64,000 bases of DNA from RGIG5612 sp017511185 (GTDB lineage: Bacteria > Bacillota > Clostridia > Lachnospirales > Lachnospiraceae). Position numbers and translations under genes: made by a program. Position 1 is the first letter of the stretch; each line of letters begins with the position of its first letter. Under the pieces are notes generated by a model. That model was not told the DNA's origin. It saw only the letters and a list, made by a program, of their open reading frames with translations, and did not search any database. This document shows positions 15,311-23,934 of this stretch, one piece after another. The DNA lies in assembly GCA_017511185.1 (NCBI GenBank), contig JAFWLF010000104.1:1-64000 (forward strand), in the 5' to 3' direction.

Positions 15311-16221
15311 TTGTTTCGGTAATAATTACGGAACAATTTGAAATACCTGGCGTTTTCATTGTCCGTCCAATTGTCCGGAATAGAATCATCTGCCATTAAT
15401 TTTTCAAAATCCCAGGCACCATTCACTTTCCATGGTGTCAGGAATCCCGGATTGATGGCTCCTGTCGGGCAATTCATCGTGCAGTTCATACACATGGTAC
15501 ATTTTCCGTGGAACTTCGGAAGAAGTCTCACTTCGCCATTCACGTTTTTCTGTATCATCTGAATATTACCAGCAGGGCAGATCTTGGCACATTTCCCACA
15601 GGAAGTACAGAGAGCAGGCTTTGCTTTGATCAGAGGTCCGTTGACCCATGCGCCAAACCACTGGAGACGCAAAAGATAAGCCCAGAGGACCGTGACCGGA
15701 TTAAATGACAGTTTTTCTTTGTCTCCCTCCGAAACTTCTTTCGCGAGAACATCTGCCATGTGATGTGTATGGATGTACATCTGCTTTGCCATGGCCTTTG
15801 GATAACGGAACATGATGTTGTAAGGCATGAGCATATGCATATCACTGGCAGCGTCAAACCCCTTTTTGCGCAGGATGCGGCAGAGTGAGAAACTGGACGC
15901 ATTATTCGGACGGAACGGCTCTCCGGAGGTCTTGAAAATATAAGCCGGCATATGAGCATTCTCCGGCCGCAGCGCAGGAATCTGTTTTACAAAACGCAGG
16001 AAAAATTGCGGAGAGTTGAAAGCATGGATCGGATAGGCAAAAAAAGCCAGATCATAATCATTCGGATCGGGGATATTTTTCCTGTCATTAGTGATCTTAT
16101 AAAGATCCAGATCAATGCTGTATGCTGATAAAGATTGTTTCAGCATTTCTCCTGCGGCAAACGTATTTCCGGTCCCGGAGAATATATAAGCAATCGCTTT
16201 TTTCTTGTTAAATGTGTCCAT
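15307..16221 (-). CDS. EFR1-type flavodoxin/ferredoxin fusion protein
   Basis: A 304-residue redox protein. The N-terminal half is a flavodoxin-like domain with the FMN phosphate loop FSGTGNT and the YPIHAF strand. The C-terminal third has two 4Fe-4S clusters, CTSCGKCAKICP and CTMCMNCTMNCP. Such proteins shuttle low-potential electrons, but the partner is unknown. It is the second gene of a leftward pair, 12 nt after the SDR gene. Its stop converges with the DHHW gene, overlapping by 4 nt on the opposite strand. Confidence 0.88.
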   Translation of the reverse strand: MDTFNKKKAIAYIFSGTGNTFAAGEMLKQSLSAYSIDLDLYKITNDRKNIPDPNDYDLAFFAYPIHAFNSPQFFLRFVKQIPALRPENAHMPAYIFKTSGEPFRPNNASSFSLCRILRKKGFDAASDMHMLMPYNIMFRYPKAMAKQMYIHTHHMADVLAKEVSEGDKEKLSFNPVTVLWAYLLRLQWFGAWVNGPLIKAKPALCTSCGKCAKICPAGNIQMIQKNVNGEVRLLPKFHGKCTMCMNCTMNCPTGAINPGFLTPWKVNGAWDFEKLMADDSIPDNWTDNENARYFKLFRNYYRNN

Positions 16222-16233
16222 GGGCAGTCCGGA

Positions 16234-17250
16234 TTATTTTCCTTTCCCAAATCCATTCGGATAGCATCTTTTCATCGTTTTCGCGATTGCTTCCTCCAAA
16301 CCATCAGAACCATAGCCTAATAATTTGGAATTCTCTGCGATCACATCTTCCGGGATATAGATTTCATAACTCATAATATCGGTCATAAGCCTTCCAAGAT
16401 CAAGGCCTGCTTCATTTCCATGCTTGGCTTCTGCTTTTGCAATAGAATTAGCACCCATGGCACAGATCTTGCCGCTCGGCTGAATGATAGGCTTGTGGAT
16501 GCCAAGGCCTTTTTCAAATTCCTGGATCATCCAGCGGAACGTGTGATTATCCGTAGCAACTGGATATTTACCGGCGTGAATACCATGTTCCAGTGCACCG
16601 ATTTCTGCTTCACCAACATGCTGAATGGCAATCATCGATGTTCCGCCTTTTGGGAAAAAGATGGCAGGGTAGTGGAAGAAACGCTCAATATAAACGTCTT
16701 TCCAGATAGGCATACGTTCCGGCATACTGCCAAAAATATAAGGGAGCTCTAAAACCATGACATCCATACCGCCGTTTGCAGCACCGCCACCGGATTCCTC
16801 GATCAGCTTAGCGGCCTGTTCCACACGGCTTCTAATATATGGATGATATTTTGCAAGACCTTTTTCGGGATATAAACGATCAAAATAAGCAAAATAAGAA
16901 TTGTTAACGACACTTCTTTTTACACCGGCTCTTCGGGCTGCCCGGAAGACTTTAGAAGCATCCTCAACCAAATGTCCGTGGAAAAAGTCATAAGAAGGGG
17001 CTTTCGGGGTATAACGATCGTCTGGGCCTACGGAGTAGATAAACGCATCATAGCCTTCAAACACTGGTACAAGTTCGTCTTCTGTCATTTGAAACAGATC
17101 TCCATGTCCAACAGGTACTTCTTTTGGCCACCAGCCCTCCAGATTTACATCATCCAAGGCAAATGCGCCAACTTCATAACCACGGTCAAGCGCAACCTGT
17201 GTAGCGTAGTAACCGAGAAAACCGGTTCCGCCTACGATCATTATCTTCAT
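16234..17250 (-). CDS. NAD(P)-binding epimerase/reductase of the extended SDR superfamily
   Basis: A 338-residue protein starting with the Rossmann motif IVGGTGFLGYYAT and preceded by a good ribosome site (gggagg). It is an atypical extended SDR: the expected YxxxK is not clear, and the nearest equivalent is YIRSR (Tyr followed by Arg at the Lys position), in HPYIRSRVEQAAKL. This hints at a noncanonical or binding-only role. Isoflavone-reductase-like or sugar-nucleotide roles cannot be told apart from sequence. Co-transcription with the flavodoxin/ferredoxin gene suggests a redox context. Confidence 0.75.
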   Translation of the reverse strand: MKIMIVGGTGFLGYYATQVALDRGYEVGAFALDDVNLEGWWPKEVPVGHGDLFQMTEDELVPVFEGYDAFIYSVGPDDRYTPKAPSYDFFHGHLVEDASKVFRAARRAGVKRSVVNNSYFAYFDRLYPEKGLAKYHPYIRSRVEQAAKLIEESGGGAANGGMDVMVLELPYIFGSMPERMPIWKDVYIERFFHYPAIFFPKGGTSMIAIQHVGEAEIGALEHGIHAGKYPVATDNHTFRWMIQEFEKGLGIHKPIIQPSGKICAMGANSIAKAEAKHGNEAGLDLGRLMTDIMSYEIYIPEDVIAENSKLLGYGSDGLEEAIAKTMKRCYPNGFGKGK

Positions 17251-17393
17251 TTTTCTGTTATCCTCCCTTTCAGTAACAATTCGATAGCTGTTTTAAAAAT
17301 TTTTAATATTATAGCACTTTTATCGTCGTAATATTAATACATGAAACGTATTACTGTAATAAAAAATTAATCAAATATTAATGAATTTTTTTA

Positions 17394-17423
17394 TTTACAC
17401 ATATATATGTAGCGATGTAAAAT
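17394..17423 (+). promoter_or_regulatory. Promoter of the glmM operon
   Basis: TTTACA (17394-17399), 18-bp spacer, TAAAAT (17418-17423), about 50 bp before the glmM start. No glmS-type riboswitch or other structured leader is apparent in the 223-bp gap. Confidence 0.55.
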
Positions 17424-17473
17424 AATCCAGTTGAGAAAGTCTGTGGAAACAGACGATAAAAGGAGTATATACA

Positions 17474-18844
17474 ATGGGTAAGTATTTTGGAACAGACGGC
17501 TTCAGAGGTAAGGCAGGAGAAGATTTAAGAAGTGAGCACGCATTTAAGATCGGACGTTATCTGGGCTGGTATTACGGCCAGAAGCATCCGGATGGGGAGC
17601 GCGCAAGAATTGTTATTGGAAAAGATACCAGAAGGTCATCTTATACTTTTGAAAATGCGTTAGCAGCGGGCATTACTGCCAGTGGTGCAGATGCTTATCT
17701 TCTGCATGTCACAACAACACCAAGCGTCAGCTTTATCACAAATGATGAAGGCTTTGACTGTGGTGTTATGGTATCCGCAAGCCATAATCCATATTATGAC
17801 AATGGCATCAAGCTTTTGAATGGCGAAGGCGAGAAAATGGAAGATGAGGTCCAGGACGAGATCGAGCGTTACATGGACAGTGAGGAAGACTATATTCCAT
17901 ACGCAACGGAAGATAAAATCGGAAAAACAGAAGATCATTATTTCGGAAGAAACCGTTATATCGGATTCCTTGCTGGTCTGGCAATGAAATCATTTGAAAA
18001 CTGCCGTGTCGGTCTTGACTGTGCAAACGGATCAGCCTGGATGATCGCCCGTGCCGTCTTTGATGCTCTTGGCGCTAAAAGCCAGGTCATCAATAACCAG
18101 CCTAACGGAACAAACGTGAATGATAACTGCGGTTCCACTCATATTGAAGGACTGCAGAAGTTCGTCGTCGACAATATGCTGGATGTCGGATTTGCCTTTG
18201 ACGGCGATGCAGACCGCTGTCTGGCTGTTGATGAAAACGGTAATGTGGTCAACGGTGACAAGATCATCTATATCTGTGCAAAATACCTCAAAGAGCACAA
18301 CCAGCTCCCTGAGAATAAAGTGGTCGTTACGATCATGTCCAATTTTGGTTTGTTTAAAGCATTGGATAAAGTAGGAATCGGCTATGAGAAAACCAAAGTC
18401 GGTGACCGCTATGTCTATGAAAACATGAAAGAAAACGGTTATGCGATCGGCGGTGAGCAGTCCGGCCATATCATCTTCCGCCAGCATGCACATACAGGTG
18501 ACGGAATCCTGACTGCTATTATGCTGATGAATGTCATGATCAAGACACAACTTCCTCTTTCCATCCTGGCTCAGAACTGTGAGATGTATCCGCAGGTACT
18601 GAAAAATGTTGTCGTAGATGATAAAGAAGCAACGCTGCAGGATCCAAAGGTTCTGGAAGTTGTTGAAAAATGCGGAGAAACCTTAGGTGATACCGGAAGA
18701 GTTCTTCTTCGTGCCAGTGGAACAGAGCCTGTCCTTCGTGTCATGGCAGAAGCAGGAACAGATAAAGAAGCAGAAGAAAATGTTGATCTGATCATTGCAG
18801 CCATGGCACAGTCCGGCCATTTGGTTGAAGTCAGAAAGAAATAA
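17474..18844 (+). CDS. glmM: Phosphoglucosamine mutase-type phosphohexomutase
   Basis: Interconverts glucosamine-6-phosphate and glucosamine-1-phosphate on the way to UDP-GlcNAc and peptidoglycan. The 456-residue protein has MGKYFGTDGFRGKAG at the N-terminus, phospho-Ser103 in SASHNP, the metal loop FDGDADRC and the C-terminal phosphate-binding RASGTEPVLRV. The ribosome site is aaaggag. The following hexapeptide-repeat protein and nagB indicate an aminosugar operon that balances synthesis and breakdown. Phosphoglucomutase or mannomutase side activity cannot be excluded. Confidence 0.93.
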   Translation: MGKYFGTDGFRGKAGEDLRSEHAFKIGRYLGWYYGQKHPDGERARIVIGKDTRRSSYTFENALAAGITASGADAYLLHVTTTPSVSFITNDEGFDCGVMVSASHNPYYDNGIKLLNGEGEKMEDEVQDEIERYMDSEEDYIPYATEDKIGKTEDHYFGRNRYIGFLAGLAMKSFENCRVGLDCANGSAWMIARAVFDALGAKSQVINNQPNGTNVNDNCGSTHIEGLQKFVVDNMLDVGFAFDGDADRCLAVDENGNVVNGDKIIYICAKYLKEHNQLPENKVVVTIMSNFGLFKALDKVGIGYEKTKVGDRYVYENMKENGYAIGGEQSGHIIFRQHAHTGDGILTAIMLMNVMIKTQLPLSILAQNCEMYPQVLKNVVVDDKEATLQDPKVLEVVEKCGETLGDTGRVLLRASGTEPVLRVMAEAGTDKEAEENVDLIIAAMAQSGHLVEVRKK

Positions 18845-18857
18845 AGAGGAGTTTTCA

Positions 18858-19532
18858 ATGAATATTAAGATTACAGATCTGTATGATCTGGAACACAGTA
18901 AAGCAGCGGATTATCTGAAACAGTTTACCTATCCATGGGAAGCCCTTGCAGGCATTTCTGATTTTGTAAAGGAATTAGGTAAGACCCTTCCGGAAGATGA
19001 GTATGATCATCCGGCAGAAGATGTCTGGATCGCGAAGGATGTCCAGTTTTATATCCGTGAGACAAACTATATCAAAGGACCAGCCATTATTGGTCATGGA
19101 ACAGAAATCAGACCAGGTGCTTTTATCCGCGGTTCTGTCCTGGTAGGTGATAACTGCGTGATCGGCAACTCCACGGAGCTGAAAAATGTCATTATTTTTG
19201 ATAATGTGCAGGTTCCGCATTACAATTATGTCGGTGATTCCATTCTGGGATTCAAAGCTCATATGGGAGCAGGATCGATCACTTCGAACGTGAAAAGCGA
19301 CAAGATCAATGTCGTGATCAATAACCAGGGAGAGAAGATCGAGACCGGAAGAAAGAAAATCGGTGCAATGCTGGGCGACCGTGTGGAAGTTGGCTGCAAC
19401 AGTGTGCTGAATCCGGGAACGATCGTTGGAAGAGATACTAACATCTATCCGACATCCTGCGTCCGCGGATGCATTCCGGAAAATTCTATTTACAAAGAAA
19501 AAACAAGCATTGTGCTCAAAGCAAATGCTTAA
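18858..19532 (+). CDS. Left-handed beta-helix (hexapeptide) transferase, GlmU C-domain-like
   Basis: A 224-residue protein. The ATG at 18858 follows a clear gagg site; an in-frame ATG at 18795 lies inside glmM and is rejected. The central part is a hexapeptide-repeat left-handed helix (IIGHGTEIRPGAFIRGSVLV, then GAGSITSNVKSD), resembling the acetyltransferase half of GlmU, but there is no uridylyltransferase half. Placement between glmM and nagB suggests acetyl-CoA-dependent N-acetylation of glucosamine-1-phosphate or a nucleotidyltransferase companion. The exact substrate is inference. Confidence 0.75.
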   Translation: MNIKITDLYDLEHSKAADYLKQFTYPWEALAGISDFVKELGKTLPEDEYDHPAEDVWIAKDVQFYIRETNYIKGPAIIGHGTEIRPGAFIRGSVLVGDNCVIGNSTELKNVIIFDNVQVPHYNYVGDSILGFKAHMGAGSITSNVKSDKINVVINNQGEKIETGRKKIGAMLGDRVEVGCNSVLNPGTIVGRDTNIYPTSCVRGCIPENSIYKEKTSIVLKANA

Positions 19533-19544
19533 GGGAGGTAAAAC

Positions 19545-20276
19545 ATGAAAGTTATTGTCGCAAAAGATTATGAAGCAGCAAGCAAGGCAGCCGCTGACAT
19601 TATTGAAAAAATCGTCCGCGAAGAGCCGGAATGCACACTGGGTCTGGCAACAGGTTCCTCACCAGTAGGAATTTATCAGGAACTGGCCAGAAGATGTAAA
19701 GAAGAAGGTCTTGATTTCTCTAAGATCCATTCTGTGAACCTTGATGAATATGTTGGCCTGGAAGGCACTCATGACCAGAGCTACCGCTACTTCATGAATG
19801 ATAATCTTTTTGATCATATCAACATTGATAAAGCAAATACATACGTTGCAAAAGGCGTTGGTGATGTTGCAGCAAACCTGAAGGAATTCAACGACATCCT
19901 GGACAAAACAGATATCCGTATCCAGGTGCTGGGAGTAGGTCCGGACGGTCATCTCGGATTCAACGAACCAGGCGAGACCTTATATGACGGTGCACATGAA
20001 GAAGTTCTTGATGATTCTACAATCGAAGCAAATAAACGTTTCTTCGCAAGCAAAGAAGATGTTCCGACACATGCTGTCACCATGGGTATGGGAAATATCA
20101 TGCGTGCACAGGCACTTCTGATGATCATTTCCGGCAGCAAAGAAGAAGCTGCAACCAAGCTTTTGATTGAAGACAAGATCGATCCAAAATGCCCGGCAAC
20201 CTTTATGCGGATGCATCGGGACGCAACAGTTGTATTAACACAGGAACTGGCAGATAAAATAGGATACAAAGCATGA
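19545..20276 (+). CDS. nagB: Glucosamine-6-phosphate deaminase
   Basis: Converts glucosamine-6-phosphate to fructose-6-phosphate and ammonia. The 243-residue protein has the family signatures GLATGSSPVGIYQEL, VNLDEYVGL with the catalytic Asp, and GVGPDGHLGFNEPG carrying the His that opens the sugar ring. The ribosome site is gggagg. The stop overlaps the next gene's start as ATGA, so translation is coupled. Confidence 0.96.
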   Translation: MKVIVAKDYEAASKAAADIIEKIVREEPECTLGLATGSSPVGIYQELARRCKEEGLDFSKIHSVNLDEYVGLEGTHDQSYRYFMNDNLFDHINIDKANTYVAKGVGDVAANLKEFNDILDKTDIRIQVLGVGPDGHLGFNEPGETLYDGAHEEVLDDSTIEANKRFFASKEDVPTHAVTMGMGNIMRAQALLMIISGSKEEAATKLLIEDKIDPKCPATFMRMHRDATVVLTQELADKIGYKA

Positions 20277-20878
20277 TCGACAACAGCAACTTTTTTGCGA
20301 TCCTCTCCCGCATGAAATATGTAAACAGATGGGGACTGATGAGGAACGCGCGAATGGAGTCACTCTCCGATCACACGTTAGATGTGGTTTTTATTGCGCA
20401 TGCATTAGTTGTGATCGCAAATACCTATTATGATGCTGCATTAGATGAAGGAAGGGTCGCTTTATTGGCGGCCTTTCATGATGCTCCGGAAATCATCACC
20501 GGGGATCTCCCCACGCCTGTCAAATACTTTGATCCGGAGATCAAAAAATCATATGACAGAGTAGAACAGTCTGCTAAGAAAAAGATGATAGCTCAGCTGC
20601 CGGAAGAGATGCAGCTGACCTATGACGGGATCATGAATGCAGAAGAATCAGAGGATGATATTCTGATAAAATATGTAAAAGCAGCAGATAAGCTGTCAGC
20701 GCTGATCAAATGCATTGAAGAAGAACGCAGCGGAAATCAGGATTTTGAAAAAGCAAAAGAAGCAACCATGAAAACCATTCAGGGGCTGAAAATGCCGGAA
20801 GTGGATTTCTTTCTGGATAATTTCCTCCCTGGATATTATATGACATTAGACGAACAGACAGATCAATCAAAAAAGTGA
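20273..20878 (+). CDS. YfbR-like HD-domain 5'-deoxynucleotidase
   Basis: A 201-residue HD-superfamily protein. Metal ligands are seen as the His in SLSDHTLDV, the HD pair in AAFHDAPE and the Asp in VKAADKLSA; RNARMESLSDH is the typical YfbR N-terminal motif. YfbR hydrolyses deoxyribonucleoside 5'-monophosphates for nucleotide-pool control. Translationally coupled to nagB through ATGA. The charged C-terminus (DEQTDQSKK) is unremarkable. Confidence 0.85.
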   Translation: MIDNSNFFAILSRMKYVNRWGLMRNARMESLSDHTLDVVFIAHALVVIANTYYDAALDEGRVALLAAFHDAPEIITGDLPTPVKYFDPEIKKSYDRVEQSAKKKMIAQLPEEMQLTYDGIMNAEESEDDILIKYVKAADKLSALIKCIEEERSGNQDFEKAKEATMKTIQGLKMPEVDFFLDNFLPGYYMTLDEQTDQSKK

Positions 20879-20899
20879 CAATAAGTCAGGAGGATAATT

Positions 20900-22555
20900 A
20901 TGGCTACAAAGCAAATGTACGCACGCAGCGAGATCGGCCCGGGGAAACAGGGCTTTTCCAAGACCCGTTCTATTATTGAGGCTGCTTTTTACGGCAATAA
21001 TGTTGTAGAAGTGACAAGTTTGGAACAGGCATATGAAATGGCAAAAGCATCACCTGGTACCGTCGTGACCGATATGCCGGTATACAAAGGAGAGACCTTC
21101 GGTCTGCCTGCCGATGCAAAAGTGCTTCTGTTTAATGATGGTTCCGTTACAGGAAGATGCGCTGCAGCAAGACGGATCATCGGAGAACCGGGTGTTGATA
21201 CAACCGATCTGGATAAAAAGCTGATGGATGCTGTTTATGATACCCGTTATTCCACCATGTATCATGCAACAGCCTATATTGGCCTGGATAAAGAATTCAT
21301 GGTCAAAGCACATCTGCTGATCCCGGAAGGAGAAGAGAATATTCTTTATAACTGGCTGATCAACTTCCAGTATCTTTCCGAAGAATACAAAAAAATGTAT
21401 GCTGAATCCCGTATGATCGAAGGAGAGTCTGATATTTATATCTTCTCTGATCCACAGTGGGAGCATGAAGAGCATCCGCTGGGGCTGACCTATTTTGATA
21501 CGGATCACAACTGTGCAGCATTGCTTGGTATGCGGTATTTCGGAGAGCACAAGAAAGGTACGCTGACCATTGCTTGGGCCATAGCAAACCGCAATGGCTA
21601 TGCTTCCTGCCACGGCGGACAGAAAAAGTATACGTTAAAAGATGGCAGCACCTATGTAGCATCTGTCTTTGGTCTGTCAGGTTCCGGAAAATCCACACTG
21701 ACTCACGCAAAACATGGCGGCAAATACGATGTAACAGTTCTGCATGATGATGCATTTGTCATCAACTCTGATACCTGTTCTTCCATCGCATTAGAGCCTA
21801 CATATTTTGATAAGACGGCTGATTATCCTGTAGATAGTGAAGATAATAAGTATTTGATCACCGCACAGAACTGTTCAGCTACCTTGGATGAAGATGGCAA
21901 AGTGGTATTGGTAACAGAAGACGTCAGAAACGGAAATGGCCGTGCGATCAAGTCCAGACTTTGGTCACCGAACCGTGTAGACAAGATCGATGAGCCGGTC
22001 AATGCTATTTTCTGGATCATGAAAGATCCAACCATTCCACCAGTCGTCAGATTAAAAGGTGCCTCTCTGGCAGCTGTTATGGGAGCAACCCTGGCAACCA
22101 AGAGAAGTTCTGCAGAAAGACTGGCTCCTGGTGTAGATCCAGATGCGCTGGTCGTAGAGCCTTATGCAAACCCATTCCGTACTTATCCGCTGGCAAATGA
22201 TTACGTGAAATTTAAAAAGCTGGTGGAAGAGAAGAACGTAGATTGCTATATCATCAATACCGGTGATTTCTTCGGAAAAGACGTCACAAAACATGTCACA
22301 CTGGGCATTCTGGAAGCTATCGTTGAGAAGAAAGCCGACTTTAAGCAGTGGGGCCCATTCGAAGATATCGAAATCTTTGAGCAGGAAGGCTATGTTCCGG
22401 ATCTTTCCGATGAGAATTACGTTAAGGCTCTGAAAGCAAGAATGAATGACCGCCTTGATTTCGTCCAGTCAAGAAATACATTTAAGGATGGTTACGACAA
22501 ATTGCCGGAAGATGCACTGGAAGCAATCCAGAAAGTGATAGATTGTCTGAAATAA
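20900..22555 (+). CDS. pckA: Phosphoenolpyruvate carboxykinase (ATP type)
   Basis: Interconverts oxaloacetate plus ATP with PEP, CO2 and ADP; in fermenters it often runs toward oxaloacetate. The 551-residue protein has a strong ribosome site (caggagg). It carries the P-loop GLSGSGKSTL, where the usual family form is GLSGTGKTT, followed by the metal-binding HDDAF. RNGNGRAIKSRLWSP lies further on. It is a divergent ATP-type branch rather than the GTP type. It ends at a terminator. Confidence 0.88.
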   Translation: MATKQMYARSEIGPGKQGFSKTRSIIEAAFYGNNVVEVTSLEQAYEMAKASPGTVVTDMPVYKGETFGLPADAKVLLFNDGSVTGRCAAARRIIGEPGVDTTDLDKKLMDAVYDTRYSTMYHATAYIGLDKEFMVKAHLLIPEGEENILYNWLINFQYLSEEYKKMYAESRMIEGESDIYIFSDPQWEHEEHPLGLTYFDTDHNCAALLGMRYFGEHKKGTLTIAWAIANRNGYASCHGGQKKYTLKDGSTYVASVFGLSGSGKSTLTHAKHGGKYDVTVLHDDAFVINSDTCSSIALEPTYFDKTADYPVDSEDNKYLITAQNCSATLDEDGKVVLVTEDVRNGNGRAIKSRLWSPNRVDKIDEPVNAIFWIMKDPTIPPVVRLKGASLAAVMGATLATKRSSAERLAPGVDPDALVVEPYANPFRTYPLANDYVKFKKLVEEKNVDCYIINTGDFFGKDVTKHVTLGILEAIVEKKADFKQWGPFEDIEIFEQEGYVPDLSDENYVKALKARMNDRLDFVQSRNTFKDGYDKLPEDALEAIQKVIDCLK

Positions 22556-22569
22556 ATAAACAGCTTTAG

Positions 22570-22605
22570 TCCCCTGCCGGGTAATACCTGCAGGGGGTTT
22601 TTTTT
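22570..22605 (+). terminator. Terminator after pckA
   Basis: Stem cccctgc/gcagggg with a 12-nt loop followed by eight T. Confidence 0.88.
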
Positions 22606-22628
22606 GATTATTGTAAAATGATTTGGAA

Positions 22629-22657
22629 TTGAATGATAAGCTCGTATCTGCTATGAT
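22629..22657 (+). promoter_or_regulatory. Promoter of the putative 6S RNA
   Basis: TTGAAT (22629-22634), 17-bp spacer, TATGAT (22652-22657). No ORF follows, and initiation is predicted near 22665. Confidence 0.7.
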
Positions 22658-22664
22658 AATAGTA

Positions 22665-22832
22665 CCCAAACGTGTCGTTCTGATATTTTGAACCTACAAT
22701 GATTAAAAGGGATTCCAATATTTTTTGGCAGATGACCAGCCTCCATCGAGTGGACTTCAGAAGTCAAAGTGCGGAGAACCCACCTGGCTGATGCTAGGAA
22801 TCAAAATTCAGGACAGCGATTTGGGTTTTTTT
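22665..22832 (+). ncRNA. ssrS: Probable 6S RNA
   Basis: A structured noncoding transcript with its own promoter. The closing stem pairs gttctgatattttga (22677-22691) with aaaattcaggac (22803-22814). Inside are a one-sided bubble (acctacaatgattaaaagg), gattcc/ggaatc, a GGCA/TGCT pair, cagcc/ggctg, ctcc/ggag and a terminal gactt-cag-aagtc hairpin. A rod with a large central bubble is the shape by which 6S RNA mimics an open promoter and binds sigma-A holoenzyme. The cctaca and ggagaacccacct elements resemble clostridial 6S RNAs as I remember them. A T7 tract follows at 22826. No covariance search was possible. Confidence 0.6.
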
Positions 22833-22838
22833 CAGGAT

Positions 22839-23831
22839 TTATCTGGAACGCTTTTTCTGATAGACCTGGGTCTCATTCATCAGACGTTTCAATTCTTCTT
22901 TTTCTTCTTTTTTCATCTTTTTCGTTTCGTATTTTTCCTGTTTTCGTTCAATGGAAGCTTCGTATTTCAATGCTTTTTTCCGCTGCCGTTTTGCAGAAAC
23001 CGATTCCTGCCAGGATTTGAAATGGAAGTTGATCTCAGCACAGAAAAAGATGATATACATACCGAAGTATAAATACAGCATCAGAAGAATAAAAGTTGTC
23101 AGAGAACCATAGGTGTAAGAAAAATTAGGAAAATATTTCACGTATAATGAAATCAATTCTGAAAGCCCGACAAATGCACCGCTTGCCAGCATAGCACCTG
23201 GGAACATCTGGAAGAATTTGTTTTTCTTCGCCGGAAAGATCGAATACATTGTCATAAATAAGATCAATAAGACGAATAATGCGATAAGGACACGGCGCCT
23301 AAGGATAAACATGATCACTCGAAGGAAATGACCCATATAGGCAAACGTGTTCAAAAGATGATTATAAATGATCGATCCGAAGACCAACATGATCATAATG
23401 ACGATGAAAGCGATCACAAGCACAAACGTATATAGGCAGGACAAAAGCCGCACACGCACCCAGTTTCTGTGATCTCTGATATTAAAACAGATATTGATGC
23501 CCCGGATCATGGACATAACGCCTTTTGAAGCAGACCAGATACCACCGAGAGCAGAAACAAGGATCAGGGTAGTGCCGGCTGTATTTGAAAAGACCTCTTC
23601 TGTGATCTGACGAATGATCGGGAAGATAGCATCCGGAAGAAGAAATTCGATCCGTGCGATCAAAAACTCTTCCGTTAAAGGTGTGTATTTAATGATTGTA
23701 GCAATGAGGATCAGAAACGGAAAAATAGATAAAATCATGAAGAAAGCGGAAGACGCGGAGTAGTTATAAATCCGGTCTTTTCCGATTTTCTGAAAAAAAC
23801 TCTTCACATACAAATAACTTTTCGTGAGCAT
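22839..23831 (-). CDS. YihY/BrkB-family integral membrane protein
   Basis: A 330-residue protein with about six membrane helices. The family-typical N-terminus reads YNYSASSAFFMILSIFPFLI, and SYTYGSLTTFILLMLYLYFGMYIIFFCAEIN near the end is the conserved YihY helix pair. It was once misnamed ribonuclease BN; its function is unknown. The C-terminal 55 residues are a Lys/Glu-rich cytoplasmic tail. The -10 box lies only 7 nt before the ATG and no Shine-Dalgarno is present, so the mRNA may be leaderless. It faces the 6S RNA and diverges from pheST. Confidence 0.88.
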   Translation of the reverse strand: MLTKSYLYVKSFFQKIGKDRIYNYSASSAFFMILSIFPFLILIATIIKYTPLTEEFLIARIEFLLPDAIFPIIRQITEEVFSNTAGTTLILVSALGGIWSASKGVMSMIRGINICFNIRDHRNWVRVRLLSCLYTFVLVIAFIVIMIMLVFGSIIYNHLLNTFAYMGHFLRVIMFILRRRVLIALFVLLILFMTMYSIFPAKKNKFFQMFPGAMLASGAFVGLSELISLYVKYFPNFSYTYGSLTTFILLMLYLYFGMYIIFFCAEINFHFKSWQESVSAKRQRKKALKYEASIERKQEKYETKKMKKEEKEELKRLMNETQVYQKKRSR

Positions 23832-23838
23832 GGCAAAA

Positions 23839-23867
23839 ATTATAGTAAATTTTCATAGTAAAAGCAA
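23839..23867 (-). promoter_or_regulatory. Promoter of yihY with almost no leader
   Basis: Minus strand: TTGCTT (23867-23862), 17-bp spacer, TATAAT (23844-23839), then 7 nt to the ATG at 23831. Confidence 0.7.
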
Positions 23868-23934
23868 CTGAATTGTGTTATAACCTACTATGAATGTTTA
23901 TGTGTAAAAATATATTATATAGAGGGATTAAGAC

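Noticed and set aside
22725..23072. Forward ORF overlapping the 6S candidate and the 3' end of yihY
   Set aside because: It is antisense to a clear YihY gene and its composition is Phe-rich; no ribosome site.
23832..23934. T-box riboswitch before pheST
   Set aside because: The 100-bp gap has no specifier loop, T-box sequence or terminator.
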